The notes beneath the pieces are model-generated. The model saw only the letters and a program-made list of their open reading frames with translations, had not been told where the DNA came from and did not search any database. From the NCBI GenBank assembly GCA_903935205.1, contig CAIZQU010000003.1, forward strand, positions 1-64,000: 64,000 nucleotides of DNA. Direction: 5' to 3'. The position numbers and the translations under genes are program-made. This DNA is from an uncultured cyanobacterium. Its GTDB lineage: Bacteria; Cyanobacteriota; Cyanobacteriia; PCC-6307; Cyanobiaceae. How positions within the stretch are numbered: position 1 is the first letter of the stretch; every line of letters begins with the position of its first letter. Positions 9,001-18,383 of this stretch are shown here, one piece after another.

Positions 9001-9019
9001 GAAGGTAAGGTGAACCTTC
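9001..9019. other. Short inverted repeat upstream of rpmG
   Basis: GAAGGT-(AAGGTGA...)-ACCTTC can form a 6-bp hairpin about 40 bases before the rpmG start, inside the 120-base divergent pheT/rpmG intergenic space. It could be part of the promoter or an autoregulatory leader; no match to a known r-protein leader is claimed. Confidence 0.3.
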
Positions 9020-9056
9020 GTCTACCGCCTCGCCGACGCGGCGCAACGTCCTTCCC

Positions 9057-9251
9057 ATGGCCAAGAACAAGGGCGTCCGGCTGGTGATCACTCTCGAGTG
9101 CACCGAATGCCGGTCCAACCCCGCCAAGCGGTCTGCTGGTGTGTCCCGCTACACCACCCAGAAGAACCGCCGCAACACCACCGAACGACTGGAACTGAAG
9201 AAGTTCTGCCCCCACTGCAACAAATCCACGGTCCACAAGGAAATCAAGTGA
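9057..9251 (+). CDS. rpmG: 50S ribosomal protein bL33
   Basis: A 64-residue L33 protein of the zinc-ribbon type. It has Cys pairs in LECTECRSN (~18-24) and [13 protein letters not shown] (~50-55), plus the conserved [20 protein letters not shown] stretch. Divergent from pheT and followed by rpsR and an exoribonuclease gene, the usual cyanobacterial arrangement. Confidence 0.97.
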   Translation: MAKNKGVRLVITLECTECRSNPAKRSAGVSRYTTQKNRRNTTERLELKKFCPHCNKSTVHKEIK

Positions 9252-9473
9252 GTCCGGGCCGCTGAGCGCCGGCGCCATCAGGCGTCCCCCGCTCCCCCGG
9301 CCAACCCCTCTCGGCAGCCCCCGCTGCAGACCATCCCAGAGCGACCCCAGCCGGCGCCCAACGCCGGGATGGGTCAACCAGCGATGGGCCAGCGCCTCGG
9401 ACCCCTGCACCCTCCCAGCGGTCACCTTCTCCAGAGCCTGGCCCCACCCAATCCCCTTCCCTGAACCGTCGCC

Positions 9474-9695
9474 ATGTCCAGTTCGTTCTTCAAAAAGCGG
9501 CTCTCTCCGATCAAACCGGGTGATCCGATCGACTACAAGGACGTCGATCTGCTCAAGAAATTCATCACCGAACGCGGCAAGATCCTTCCTCGCCGCCTGA
9601 CCGGCCTCACCGCCAAGCAGCAGCGGGATCTGACCAACGCCGTCAAGCGTGCCCGGATCGTCGCTCTGCTGCCGTTTGTCAATCCTGAGGGCTGA
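9474..9695 (+). CDS. rpsR: 30S ribosomal protein bS18
   Basis: A 73-residue S18. The conserved features are [23 protein letters not shown] and [26 protein letters not shown], with the acidic/basic pattern that contacts S6 and 16S rRNA. A 222-base spacer separates it from rpmG, and the exonuclease gene begins 26 bases after the stop, so co-transcription is likely. Confidence 0.97.
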
Positions 9696-9721
9696 AGCCC
9701 CTGGCCAACACCCTGGCAGCG

Positions 9722-11923
9722 GTGGAGTCCAAGGACAGCCTTGCCCCGGGCGATCTGGTGGGGGTCAGCCTTCCCGGCGGCCCCAGGATCGGGGTGATCC
9801 TCGCCCTGCGGTCCAACCGCGTCGAGATCAGGCTCGGCGATAACCAACGCAGCACAGCCCTGCCACGGCGAGACATCCAGCGCCTCGCCCCCCTGGCAGC
9901 CGACTGGCCGCCCACCCGGCTGCCCCAGACCTGGAATCAACCCCCCTGGTCACTGAGCGAGGCTGCCCTGACGGCGGCCCTGCCGCGAACCCGTGAACTC
10001 GCCGAAGCCTGGTTGCTGCTCAGCGAGGCCTCCAGCGAGGGTCCGGTCAGTCTTGCGGGGTTGGTCGAACTGATCGGCGATCAGGCCGACCCGGCCCAGC
10101 TTGCCGCCTGCTGGCGCTGGCTCGAGGGGGATCAGACCCTGTTCCGTTGGCGCCAGGGCCATCTGCAGGCCCGCCCTCTTTCCGAACTCCGGCCCCTGCG
10201 GCACCAGCGCCGCCTCCACCAACTCGACCTGCAGGCGCGGCAGCGCTGGAGCGAAACCCTCCGCCGCCGCCAACCGATCGACACCTCCCAACTCGCCGCC
10301 GAGCAGCAGGAGGATCTGCAGCTGTTGCGCTGCTGGGCCAGCGGCGACAGCAGCACGCCCCTGCCCGATCCCCTCAGCCGGCTGCTGCAGGACTGCCGCT
10401 GCCAGCCCGAACCCGGAGCGATCCGCCATCTGCTCGCCGATCTGGGCCTGTGGGAGCGCCACCACCTGCCATCCCTGGAGGCCACCACCTGGCAACAGGG
10501 ATTCAGCGCCGCCCTGCTGGCGGAGGCCGAGGGCCTCTGCGCCCAGGCCGATGGCGACCGGCCTGGGGACGAACATCGTCAGGACCGAACCGGCCACAGG
10601 GTTGTCACGATCGACGACGAAGACACCCGCGAGATCGATGACGGACTGTCCCTGGAGCGGCTTGAGGGGGACCGTTGCCGCCTGTGGATCCATATCGCCG
10701 ATCCCGGTCGCCTGGTGGCAGCCGGCAGCCCGCTGGACGCTGAGGCCTACCGACGCGCCAGCACCCTCTATCTGGCCCGCGGCACCCTGCCGATGTTTCC
10801 TCCGGCCCTCGCCCACGGCCCGATGAGCCTGCGGGCCGGCCGGCGCTGCGCCGCCTGGAGTCTCTGGGTGGAGCTCGATGGTGAGGGCCAGGTGCTTGCC
10901 GACGGCCTGGAGCGCACCTGGATCCGGCCCGCCTACCGGCTCTCCTACGCCGATGCCGATGCCCTGCTGGAACTCGCCCCACCCCAGGAGCGCGATCTGC
11001 TCACCATCGCCGAACTGTTGGGCCGCCGCGAGGAATGGCGGCAGCGGCGAGGCGCCCTGCGGCTGGAGGATCCGGAAGGTCGCTTCCGGGCGCGCCGTCC
11101 ACCAGCCGCCGCCGGCCCCGGCCCTGGCTTCCCAGCCAGCAGCGGGGCGATGGCGGCGGCTGGCGAGGCCCCCGGGGGCAGTGATCCAGCGGTCGCCGAT
11201 CCCAGCGACGATTCCCCGGGGAGCGAAGCCGACAGCGACCCGGCTGCCCTGCGGGCCGAACTGGAGGTGACCGAACCATCCCCGGCCCGGCGCATGGTGG
11301 CGGAAGCGATGGTCCTCGCCGGAGCGCTGGTGGCGGAGCGGGGCCGACGCCAGGGACTGGTCCTGCCCTATCGCTCCCAGCCGATCTGCACCCTGCCCTC
11401 CAGCACCGAGCTCGGGGCGCTGCCTCCGGGACCGGTGCGTCATGCGGCCATCAAGCGTTGTCTGAGCCGGGGGCAGGTCGGAACCAGCGCCGCCCCCCAT
11501 TTCAGCCTGGGTCTTGACGCCTATGTGCAGGCCACCTCCCCGATCCGGCGCTACGGCGATCTGGTGGTCCAGCGCCAGCTGCAGTGCCTGCTCGAGGGAA
11601 CACCACCCCTGGGGGAGGCCGACATGGCTGCGCTGCTGCAGGATCTGGAGGCGCCCCTGCGCCAGGGCATCCAGATCCAGCGCGACGACCAACGCCACTG
11701 GTTGCAGGTGTGGTTTGAACAGCAACCGCGGCACCCCTTGGACGGGCTGTTCCTGCGCTGGTTGCGGGCCGATCAGCAGCTGGGTCTGGTCTGGATCGAG
11801 GAGATCTGCCAGTCCCTGCCCTGCAGCTGCCCAGGCCGCTGCGAACCCGGCCACAGGCTGCTGGTGCGGGCCGTCGAGGTGGATGCCCTGCGCGACAGGC
11901 TCCACCTGGAGGCCACCACCTAG
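9722..11923 (+). CDS. rnb: RNase II/RNase R family 3'-5' exoribonuclease
   Basis: Hydrolytic processive RNA exonuclease, 733 residues. The RNB catalytic domain starts near residue 295 with TIDDEDTREIDDGLSLE, which supplies the metal-binding aspartates; QATSPIRRYGDLVVQRQL (~600) is the other signature stretch. The N-terminal part carries cold-shock-like RNA-binding sequence. About 55 residues of Gly/Ala/Pro/Ser/Asp-rich low-complexity sequence (~459-515) interrupt the RNB domain between LEDPEGRF and EPSPARRMVAEAM, where family members usually have a short connector. No clear C-terminal S1 domain is seen. The start is GTG at 9722, just after rpsR. Confidence 0.85.
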   Translation: MESKDSLAPGDLVGVSLPGGPRIGVILALRSNRVEIRLGDNQRSTALPRRDIQRLAPLAADWPPTRLPQTWNQPPWSLSEAALTAALPRTRELAEAWLLLSEASSEGPVSLAGLVELIGDQADPAQLAACWRWLEGDQTLFRWRQGHLQARPLSELRPLRHQRRLHQLDLQARQRWSETLRRRQPIDTSQLAAEQQEDLQLLRCWASGDSSTPLPDPLSRLLQDCRCQPEPGAIRHLLADLGLWERHHLPSLEATTWQQGFSAALLAEAEGLCAQADGDRPGDEHRQDRTGHRVVTIDDEDTREIDDGLSLERLEGDRCRLWIHIADPGRLVAAGSPLDAEAYRRASTLYLARGTLPMFPPALAHGPMSLRAGRRCAAWSLWVELDGEGQVLADGLERTWIRPAYRLSYADADALLELAPPQERDLLTIAELLGRREEWRQRRGALRLEDPEGRFRARRPPAAAGPGPGFPASSGAMAAAGEAPGGSDPAVADPSDDSPGSEADSDPAALRAELEVTEPSPARRMVAEAMVLAGALVAERGRRQGLVLPYRSQPICTLPSSTELGALPPGPVRHAAIKRCLSRGQVGTSAAPHFSLGLDAYVQATSPIRRYGDLVVQRQLQCLLEGTPPLGEADMAALLQDLEAPLRQGIQIQRDDQRHWLQVWFEQQPRHPLDGLFLRWLRADQQLGLVWIEEICQSLPCSCPGRCEPGHRLLVRAVEVDALRDRLHLEATT

Positions 11924-11942
11924 CCCTGCACCACAGTCCCGA

Positions 11943-13835
11943 TCAGGGTTCCTCCGCCAGGCGCGACACCCGCAGCCACGGCCCCCAGGGGTTGGCGCAG
12001 CCGATCAACCGCACCGCCCGGCTTCGCTCCTGGTTGAGCAACCAGCGATTCAAGGCGGGCTCAAGGGTGATCAGGGGCCAGATTCCAGCGCCGGTGTCGA
12101 GGCCATAGCCCCCGGTGCCGTCGGGTTGGAGGGTGCCCCGCCAGAGCCTCTCACCCGGTTCAGGGGGAGCCTCCCAGGGGTTGGGGGCCGCGGGGTCAGG
12201 CGGATCAACCAGGCAGCCATCGACGCCCAGCAGCGAGGGATCGGCCAGGGCCCGGCGCTGGCACTCGGCCCGGCGGGGATGGTGCCAGGGCAGGTCCCAG
12301 AGCGGCAGCGGACTGGCCGGCGCCAAGAGATCGGCGATCAGCGCCCTCTGGAGCTGATCCACGGGCAGCTCGGCCGGGGGCAGACCGGCGGCCAGGGCCA
12401 TCGCCGCCGCCTGGCCAGCCGCCTGGCCGATGTTGAGCACCAGGGGCTGGAGCCGCGTCGCCCCATTGGCCATGTGGCTGACCCCCAGGCACTTATCGGC
12501 GGCCAGGAGGTTGTCGAGCGCCTCGCTGACCAGGGCCCCGTAGGGAATGGCGAACGGCGTACCGCTCCAGCGCCCCCCCCAACGACAGCTCTTGGGAGCC
12601 AGGGGCCAATCGGGACCGGGGTAATGGTGATCGTTGGCGTAGTTGCCCACGGCGATCCCCTGGTAACGGCCATCCCGCAGCGGCAGGGGGGCGATGCTGG
12701 CGCCGGGCCCCTGGGGCAGCAGGTGCTGTTCCAGCACCAGATCGAGGGCTTGCAGGCGCCGACCCTCGCGCCAGTAGGGCATCAGCGCCAGGGGTTCAGG
12801 ACCCTCCAACGCCCCGGCTGATGCTGCCGCTGCCGTGGGGAACAGCCCCTCAGGACGAAGGGCTCCAGCACTGGCCTGGCCCAGAATCCGGGCGAAGGCG
12901 AGGCTGTGCTCACGCATGGCGGCAGCCAGCTCCGCTTCGCCGCTGGTGGAGGGAAAGTCGGCGGCCGTGGCGGCGGAAAAGGCCCGCTCCAGGCCCCCAT
13001 GCCAGTCGTTGCCATGCACGGGCCAGTTCAGCATCACCGCCCCCCCGGGCAGGCGCCCATAGTGCAGGGTGCGTTCCAGGCCAAAACGGTCGCAGGCGCC
13101 TTCAAAAGGAGGCGGCAGCGGAGGGGGGGGCGGACCGTCGCCCGCTGGAGCGTCGGGGGGCTGTGGGGTGGCCGCCGGATCGGGATCGGCGAGGCGGGCG
13201 AACGCCACCCAGGTGGGCGACTGCAGGGGCTGCCGTTGGAAGAAGGGATCGGCGGCCAGATCGGCGGCGGCGGGGGCGCTCGGTTCCTGCCAGCGCTCGC
13301 GTGGCTCCCAGCCGAAGCGGAAGGGGGCCGCCGCCAGGGGGAACAGATCGCCGCGGTCGCTACCGTCGATCAGCACGTCGACGCTGAGGCGCACGGTCGA
13401 TCCAGGGCCACCGGGTTGGGCTGGGGCCTGCACCCGCACGGCCTGAATCCGGCGACCGCTGCGCTGCACCTCGAGAAGCCGGCAGCAGGGCCACCAGCGC
13501 AGGCGTGATTCCGCCGCCAGCCAGCGGCGCAGGATCCGTTCAGCGCTGGCGGGTCTGTAGGCGAAACAACTCACCCAGTTGTGGTCGAGGCCGCTGGGTT
13601 CCTCCAGGGCCAGGGCCCGCAGCAGGGCCCCCCACAGTCCGGTCTGCCAGGGGGTGAGTTCATTGCCATCCGGTGCGCAGACCCCGGCGGCGCTGACCAT
13701 GCCGCCCAGCCAGGGACCCGGGGTGAGCAGCACGGTCTCGGCACCGGCGCGGGCGGACTGGAGCGCCGCGGCGATGCCCCCGCTGCCGCCGCCCCAGACC
13801 AACACCGGCGCGTGGCCGTCGCTCAGCGGCTCCAT
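11943..13835 (-). CDS. FAD-dependent oxidoreductase
   Basis: A 630-residue flavoprotein of the FAD_oxidored superfamily. Residues ~10-40 hold the dinucleotide-binding fold (VLVWGGGSGGIAAALQSARAG), followed by LGGMVSAAGVCA. A second FAD motif occurs around LIDGSDRGDLFPLA, and a C-terminal FAD-contact segment around LLAADKCLGVSHMANGATRLQP...IGQAAGQAAAMA. The substrate is unknown. A proline-rich loop (~225-245, PPPPPLPPP) interrupts the middle. The stop is only 20 bases from the convergent exonuclease gene, and the gene diverges from metG across 250 bases. A start at 13835 is consistent with the glycine motif position. Confidence 0.75.
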   Translation of the reverse strand: MEPLSDGHAPVLVWGGGSGGIAAALQSARAGAETVLLTPGPWLGGMVSAAGVCAPDGNELTPWQTGLWGALLRALALEEPSGLDHNWVSCFAYRPASAERILRRWLAAESRLRWWPCCRLLEVQRSGRRIQAVRVQAPAQPGGPGSTVRLSVDVLIDGSDRGDLFPLAAAPFRFGWEPRERWQEPSAPAAADLAADPFFQRQPLQSPTWVAFARLADPDPAATPQPPDAPAGDGPPPPPLPPPFEGACDRFGLERTLHYGRLPGGAVMLNWPVHGNDWHGGLERAFSAATAADFPSTSGEAELAAAMREHSLAFARILGQASAGALRPEGLFPTAAAASAGALEGPEPLALMPYWREGRRLQALDLVLEQHLLPQGPGASIAPLPLRDGRYQGIAVGNYANDHHYPGPDWPLAPKSCRWGGRWSGTPFAIPYGALVSEALDNLLAADKCLGVSHMANGATRLQPLVLNIGQAAGQAAAMALAAGLPPAELPVDQLQRALIADLLAPASPLPLWDLPWHHPRRAECQRRALADPSLLGVDGCLVDPPDPAAPNPWEAPPEPGERLWRGTLQPDGTGGYGLDTGAGIWPLITLEPALNRWLLNQERSRAVRLIGCANPWGPWLRVSRLAEEP

Positions 13836-14085
13836 GGGGCTCGCTCAATTCCTTCCATTCGACCCCGAGGCCCTGCGCCGCTTCCCCGCAAGGGGTCCAG
13901 CGGTGGCGCTGTCCGCCCGCACCAGCATCGGTAGAGTGAAGCTTGACGAGGGGTTGCTGGCTGGCACACCGGCCCTCCAGCCTGTTCATCGGTCCGATCC
14001 TGGCCTGCGACCAACGCCCGGCGTCCCACACCGGCGGCGGCGCCCCCGGTGTTGCCGCCCCACCCACGCGCCCCGCCGCCCGCCG

Positions 14086-15669
14086 ATGCCCTTCACCCTC
14101 ACGACGCCGCTTTATTACGTCAACGATCGGGCCCACCTCGGCAGCACCTACACCACCCTTGCCTGCGATGCCATCGCCCGCTTCCAGCGGCTGCAGGGCC
14201 AGGAGGTGCGGTTCATCACCGGCTGCGACGAGCACGGCCTGAAGATCCAGCGCACCGCCGAGGCGGCGGGGATCACCCCCCAGGCCCATTGCGATGCGGT
14301 GAGCGCCGGCTTCCGGGAGCTCTGGCAGCGGTGGCAGATCAGCCATGACCGCTTCATTCGCACCACCGATCCTCGACACCGGGCGGTGGTCGAGGCCTTC
14401 TTTGCCAGGGTCGAAGCCAATGGCGACGTGGTGGAGGGCCGCCAGCAGGGCTGGTACTGCGTGGCCTGCGAAGAATTCAAGGACCATCCCGCCGGCAGCG
14501 AGGCACCGGACTGTCCGATTCACCTGCGGCCCCTGGAGTGGCGCGATGAGGTGAACCTCTTTTTCCGGCTGTCCCGCTATCAGGAGGCCATCACTGCCCT
14601 CGTCGCCCGGCCTGGCTTCATCGCGCCGGCAAGCCGCCGCCGTGAGGTGGAGAACTTCGTGGCGGGGGGCCTCAAGGATTTTTCGATCTCGCGGCGGGAT
14701 CTGCCCTGGGGCATCCCGGTTCCGGGCCACCCGGGCCACACCTTTTATGTGTGGTTCGACGCCCTGGTGGGCTATCTCAGCGCCCTGTTCGATGCCGATG
14801 ATCCGATCGATCTCGAAGTGCTGGCTCAGCGGGGCTGGCCGGCGCGCCTGCATGTGATCGGCAAGGACATCCTGCGCTTCCATGCCGTCTTCTGGCCGGC
14901 GATGTTGCTCTCCGCGGGCCTGCCCCTGCCGGAGGCGGTCTTCGGCCACGGCTTCCTGACCCGGGAGGGTCAGAAAATGGGCAAATCCCTGGGCAATGTG
15001 CTCGATCCTGAGCTGCTTCTCGCCCGTTGCGGCCGCGATGCGGTGCGCTGGTATCTGCTGCGGGACATTCCCTTCGGCGACGACGGCGACTTCCAGCAGC
15101 AGCGGTTCAGCGATCTGGTCAACAACGACCTGGCCAACACCATCGGCAACCTGCTCAACCGCACCAGTTCGATGGCGCGCAAGTGGTTTGAGGCCGCCGT
15201 ACCCCCAGCCGGGGCGGCCGCCGCAACCAGCCATCCCCAGGCCGTGGCGGCCGCCCGCACCGACCAGGCGACCGTGGAAGCCCTGACGGCCCTCGATTTC
15301 CGCGGCGCCTCCGAGGCGATCCTGGCCCTGGCTCAGGAGGCCAATGGCTACCTCAACGACCGGGCCCCCTGGAAACGGATCAAGCAGCCGGATCAGGCAC
15401 TGGAGGTGGCTGCGGACCTCTATGCCGTGCTGGAAGCGGCCCGGCTGGTGGCCGTGCTGCTCACCCCCCTGCTGCCGGAAATGGCCGCCCGGATGCTGCG
15501 GCAGCTGGGTCAGGCCCCCCTGCCCAGCGATGCGACCGCCCCGGGCCAGGCAGCCCCGACCGCCACGGCCTGGATGCAGGCACGCCGCTGGGGTGGACTG
15601 CGCAGCGGCGATCCCCTGCCCGAACCGGAGCCGGTGATGCAACGGCTGGAGCTGGATTCCCCCCTGTGA
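14086..15669 (+). CDS. metG: Methionine--tRNA ligase
   Basis: Class I synthetase charging tRNA-Met, 527 residues. MPFTLTTPLYYVNDRAHLGS contains the HIGH-equivalent HLGS. A zinc-knuckle-like CVACEEF...CPIHL occurs at ~125-145, and the KMSKS motif is KMGKSLGN at ~300. The frame is open to 13579, but similarity starts at the ATG at 14086, so I use that. It has no C-terminal EMAP/tRNA-binding dimerisation domain, as is common for the short bacterial form. The TGA stop overlaps the GTG start of the lipoprotein gene (GTGA), so the two are probably translationally coupled. Confidence 0.96.
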   Translation: MPFTLTTPLYYVNDRAHLGSTYTTLACDAIARFQRLQGQEVRFITGCDEHGLKIQRTAEAAGITPQAHCDAVSAGFRELWQRWQISHDRFIRTTDPRHRAVVEAFFARVEANGDVVEGRQQGWYCVACEEFKDHPAGSEAPDCPIHLRPLEWRDEVNLFFRLSRYQEAITALVARPGFIAPASRRREVENFVAGGLKDFSISRRDLPWGIPVPGHPGHTFYVWFDALVGYLSALFDADDPIDLEVLAQRGWPARLHVIGKDILRFHAVFWPAMLLSAGLPLPEAVFGHGFLTREGQKMGKSLGNVLDPELLLARCGRDAVRWYLLRDIPFGDDGDFQQQRFSDLVNNDLANTIGNLLNRTSSMARKWFEAAVPPAGAAAATSHPQAVAAARTDQATVEALTALDFRGASEAILALAQEANGYLNDRAPWKRIKQPDQALEVAADLYAVLEAARLVAVLLTPLLPEMAARMLRQLGQAPLPSDATAPGQAAPTATAWMQARRWGGLRSGDPLPEPEPVMQRLELDSPL

Positions 15670-16835
15670 GGCCCCCAGGCCCGACCACGGGAGCGCTGCT
15701 GCTGGCCCTGCTGCTGCCATTGGCCGGTTGCAGCTCCAGCAGGCCGCCCCGTCGTGACGATGTAGCACCCCCGTTTGTGTTCCGCTCCCTCGATCTGCGG
15801 CAGCAGACCCCCCTCGGTCAACCCTCCTGGGAGCTCAGCAGCACGGAGGCCCGCTACGACCTGCGCCGGCGCCTCGCCCAGGCCTCGGATCTGAAGGGCC
15901 TGATCTATAGCCGCGGCAAGCCTCTCTACCGCCTTCAGGCGGACAGCGGCACGGTGGTGCGGGATGGCGAGGCGATCCTGCTGGAGGGCAACCTGCGGGT
16001 GCAACGGCTGGCGGAACCGACCGTGCTGATCACGGCCTCCAGGGCCCGCTGGCTGCCGCGCCGTCAGCTCCTGTTGGTCGACCGCCACCCCGAAGCGCTC
16101 GACCAGCGGAACCGGCTGCGTTCGGAGCGGGCCCGATTCCTGCTCAACGAGGATCGGCTGATTCTCAGCGGCAACCCTCGGATGGAGCGTTGGGAGCAGC
16201 GTCAAGACCCCGTGGTCCAGCGGACCAGACCGCCGGCTCCGATCGCGATCGAGGCGGTGCAGGTGAGCTGGAGGCCGGGCAGCGGCGAGCTGCTGGCCAA
16301 CGGCCCGATCAGCGGCCAGCGGCGCGCGCCGGGACGCCCGGCGAGCCAGTCGCCCCAGAAGCTTTCGGCCGATTCCCTGGAGGGCAACACCATCTCCCAG
16401 GTGTTCACGCTCAAGGGCTCCGTCCGGTTCGACGATGGCGGCAGCGGCGATCGTTTCAACGGGCGTGACGTTCGCCTGGCGGCGGCAAGCAGCGAGGCCA
16501 GCAGCATCGAGCCGTTCGGCTTCCGCCGGGGCGACGTTCAGGTCAGCGGGCGTGGCCTGAAGGTCGATGGTCGCAACCATTGGCTGCGGATCGACACCGC
16601 CTGCCGGGTCGAACGGCCCGGGGAAAGGCTGGAGGCGGGCCGCTGCGGCTGGAATTGGGAAACCAATGCGATCGAAGCCGATGGGGGCGTGCTGCTGCAG
16701 CGCCGCGCTCAGGCGCAGACCACCCGGGGCCAGAGCCTCAGCGGCAGCCTGGGGGAAGAGGGAAACCTGCGGATCAGCGCTCCGGGCTCCCGGGTGGTGA
16801 GCCGCTTTCGCCCCCCTCCGGCGCGGCAGCCATGA
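15666..16835 (+). CDS. lptC: LptC-like periplasmic LPS-export lipoprotein
   Basis: A 389-residue predicted lipoprotein with a type II signal peptide and lipobox LAGC at about residues 18-21. The body has beta-jellyroll LptC/OstA-like repeats (e.g. WELSSTEARYDLR, IYSRGKPLYRLQADSGTVVRDGEAILLEGNLRV), the pattern of the LptA/C fold that bridges the inner-membrane LptBFG exporter to the periplasm. The length agrees with cyanobacterial LptC forms, which are longer than the proteobacterial ones. It starts with GTG inside the metG stop. Its 3' end overlaps the convergent CCB4-like gene by 62 bases. The partner genes lptA, lptB and lptF lie around 41-43 kb. Confidence 0.75.
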   Translation: MRPPGPTTGALLLALLLPLAGCSSSRPPRRDDVAPPFVFRSLDLRQQTPLGQPSWELSSTEARYDLRRRLAQASDLKGLIYSRGKPLYRLQADSGTVVRDGEAILLEGNLRVQRLAEPTVLITASRARWLPRRQLLLVDRHPEALDQRNRLRSERARFLLNEDRLILSGNPRMERWEQRQDPVVQRTRPPAPIAIEAVQVSWRPGSGELLANGPISGQRRAPGRPASQSPQKLSADSLEGNTISQVFTLKGSVRFDDGGSGDRFNGRDVRLAAASSEASSIEPFGFRRGDVQVSGRGLKVDGRNHWLRIDTACRVERPGERLEAGRCGWNWETNAIEADGGVLLQRRAQAQTTRGQSLSGSLGEEGNLRISAPGSRVVSRFRPPPARQP

Positions 16836-17478
16836 TCGGCTCCACCGGCCCCAGTTCCGAGCCCCAGCGCTCGCTGAGGCGCCGTCCCCAGCCCTCGATC
16901 CACATCAGATCAGCCCGGGAGAAGCAACGGGGTGACCAGCCGCCCACCAGCAACCAGGCCGCGGGACCCAGGGGTTGGACGACCACCGCAGGCAATCCCT
17001 CGAGCAGCGGCATGAACTCATCGCGACCGGGATAGGGAGCCAGATCGACCAGGGAGATCGGCTTCTGGCGGCGGCTTGCCTGCTGGCAGATAGGTCCTGG
17101 CTGGAAGGGGGTAGGGGCAAGCAGCCCCCGTCGCAACAGGCAGACCTCCTCCCGCTGAATCAGCACCACCGCCGCCGGGGTGGCGGTGAGCAGCATCGTG
17201 CTGCCCCAGCCGAGTTCCTCACGCAGGTCGGGGGGTAGGCCATCGGCCAGGCGCAGACCCTGCTCACCCTGCAGGGGGGCACGGGCGGCAGCCTCGGGCA
17301 CCACCCGCTGCCAGAGCAGGCCGGCGAGCATCAGCAACACGGCGAGAATCCCAGCCAGCACCGAGGCCCTTTCCAGGGGTGGGTCGAGCCGCGGCGCCAG
17401 GGATTGATTGAGCACGCTCAGGACAAGGCCGCCCACCCCCAGGGCAACGGCGGCTCGGGCGGCTGGGGGAAGGGCCAT
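16774..17478 (-). CDS. Cytochrome b6f heme cn assembly-like protein (CCB2/CCB4 family)
   Basis: A 234-residue membrane protein. Two N-terminal hydrophobic helices (~8-28 and ~38-58) are followed by a soluble domain with GWGSTMLLTATPAAVVLI, LVDLAPYPGRDEFMPLLEG and AWLLVGGWSPRCFSRADLMWIEGWGRRL. These match the cyanobacterial 'cofactor assembly of complex C subunit B' family, related to plastid CCB2/CCB4, which attaches heme cn to cytochrome b6. Transfer of that role is by family. The start at 17478 is the ATG before the first helix. Its 3' end overlaps lptC tail to tail; its 5' end diverges from the TPM-domain gene. Confidence 0.7.
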   Translation of the reverse strand: MALPPAARAAVALGVGGLVLSVLNQSLAPRLDPPLERASVLAGILAVLLMLAGLLWQRVVPEAAARAPLQGEQGLRLADGLPPDLREELGWGSTMLLTATPAAVVLIQREEVCLLRRGLLAPTPFQPGPICQQASRRQKPISLVDLAPYPGRDEFMPLLEGLPAVVVQPLGPAAWLLVGGWSPRCFSRADLMWIEGWGRRLSERWGSELGPVEPIMAAAPEGGESGSPPGSPER

Positions 17479-17577
17479 GGCGAGCGGTCCGCGGCAATCG
17501 CCCCACGATGGCGGAGAGCAGACAGGCTCGACCACGGGGGGCAGACTGGGGGGACCCTGGAAGCGTGTGCCCTCGTC

Positions 17578-18339
17578 GTGACCCTGCAGACCCGCGCCCT
17601 TCGCTCCGCCTCTCTGATCAGCCCCCGGGGCCGCCGCAGCGGTCCTGCCGCCGCAGCGGCGTCTCTGCTGCTCGCCCTGGTCCTGCCCCTGCTGCTGCTC
17701 CTGGCACCGAGCTCGGCAGCGGCGATCTCGCAGCGGGATCTGCCCAGCACGGCACCGGCCTCCCTGGTGCTCGATACGGCGGATGTGCTCAGCCGCGCCA
17801 CCCGCCAGGACCTGGAAAAGCAGCTGCAGGCCTTCCAGGCCGATCACATCGAGGCCCGGCTGGTCACGGTTGGCCGGCTCGACTACGGCCTGACCCTTGA
17901 AACCCTTGGGGAGGATCTGATCAAAACCTGGAGCCCCGCAACGGGAAGCAGCGGTCAGGGTGCGCGAGCGGACGATGCCCTGCTGCTGCTGCTGATCGAC
18001 AGCCAGAACAAGGCAGCGGCCGTGGTCGCCTCCCCCAGCCTGGAGGGCCAGCTCAGCCCAGAGCTGCTGCGCAGCACAGCCCGCACCACGATGGCCATCC
18101 CCCTGCGCCAGGGTGACCGCTACCGCCAGGCCGGCATCGACGGTCTGGACCGTCTGGCGACGGTGTTGCGGGGCGGCGAGGATCCCGGCGAACCGGAGGT
18201 CAGCGAGGAGGCGGTGGTCGTCTCGAACGTGCCCAGCCGGGAGGAGACGGCTGAAAGCAATGCCTTCACCTGGGTGGTGGTGCTGCTGGTGGTGGGCTCG
18301 GTGGTGCCGATGCTCACCTGGTGGGTGTTCTCCCGCTGA
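17578..18339 (+). CDS. psb32: TPM-domain protein, Psb32/TLP18.3-like
   Basis: A 253-residue exported protein. The signal peptide (~18-50, long Ala/Leu-rich core ending SSAAA) is followed by a TPM domain (~65-195: SLVLDTADVLSRATRQDLEKQLQAF, ADDALLLLLIDSQNK, AIPLRQGDRYRQAG). A C-terminal membrane helix (~225-248, FTWVVVLLVVGSVVPMLTWWVF) closes it. The topology equals Psb32/TLP18.3, a thylakoid-lumen factor linked to photosystem II repair. The start is taken as GTG at 17578; GTG at 17565 is an alternative. It lies 44 bases upstream of pxcA and is likely co-transcribed. Confidence 0.75.
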   Translation: MTLQTRALRSASLISPRGRRSGPAAAAASLLLALVLPLLLLLAPSSAAAISQRDLPSTAPASLVLDTADVLSRATRQDLEKQLQAFQADHIEARLVTVGRLDYGLTLETLGEDLIKTWSPATGSSGQGARADDALLLLLIDSQNKAAAVVASPSLEGQLSPELLRSTARTTMAIPLRQGDRYRQAGIDGLDRLATVLRGGEDPGEPEVSEEAVVVSNVPSREETAESNAFTWVVVLLVVGSVVPMLTWWVFSR

Positions 18340-18383
18340 ACCCCCACCCCAAAGCCCCCAAGAGCAGCACAAGAGCAACGGCC

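Noticed and set aside
6240-9008. Open frame of over 900 codons on the plus strand, antisense to pheT
   Set aside because: It is the mirror of pheT in a GC-rich genome, with Gly/Gln/Arg-rich composition and no domain similarity.
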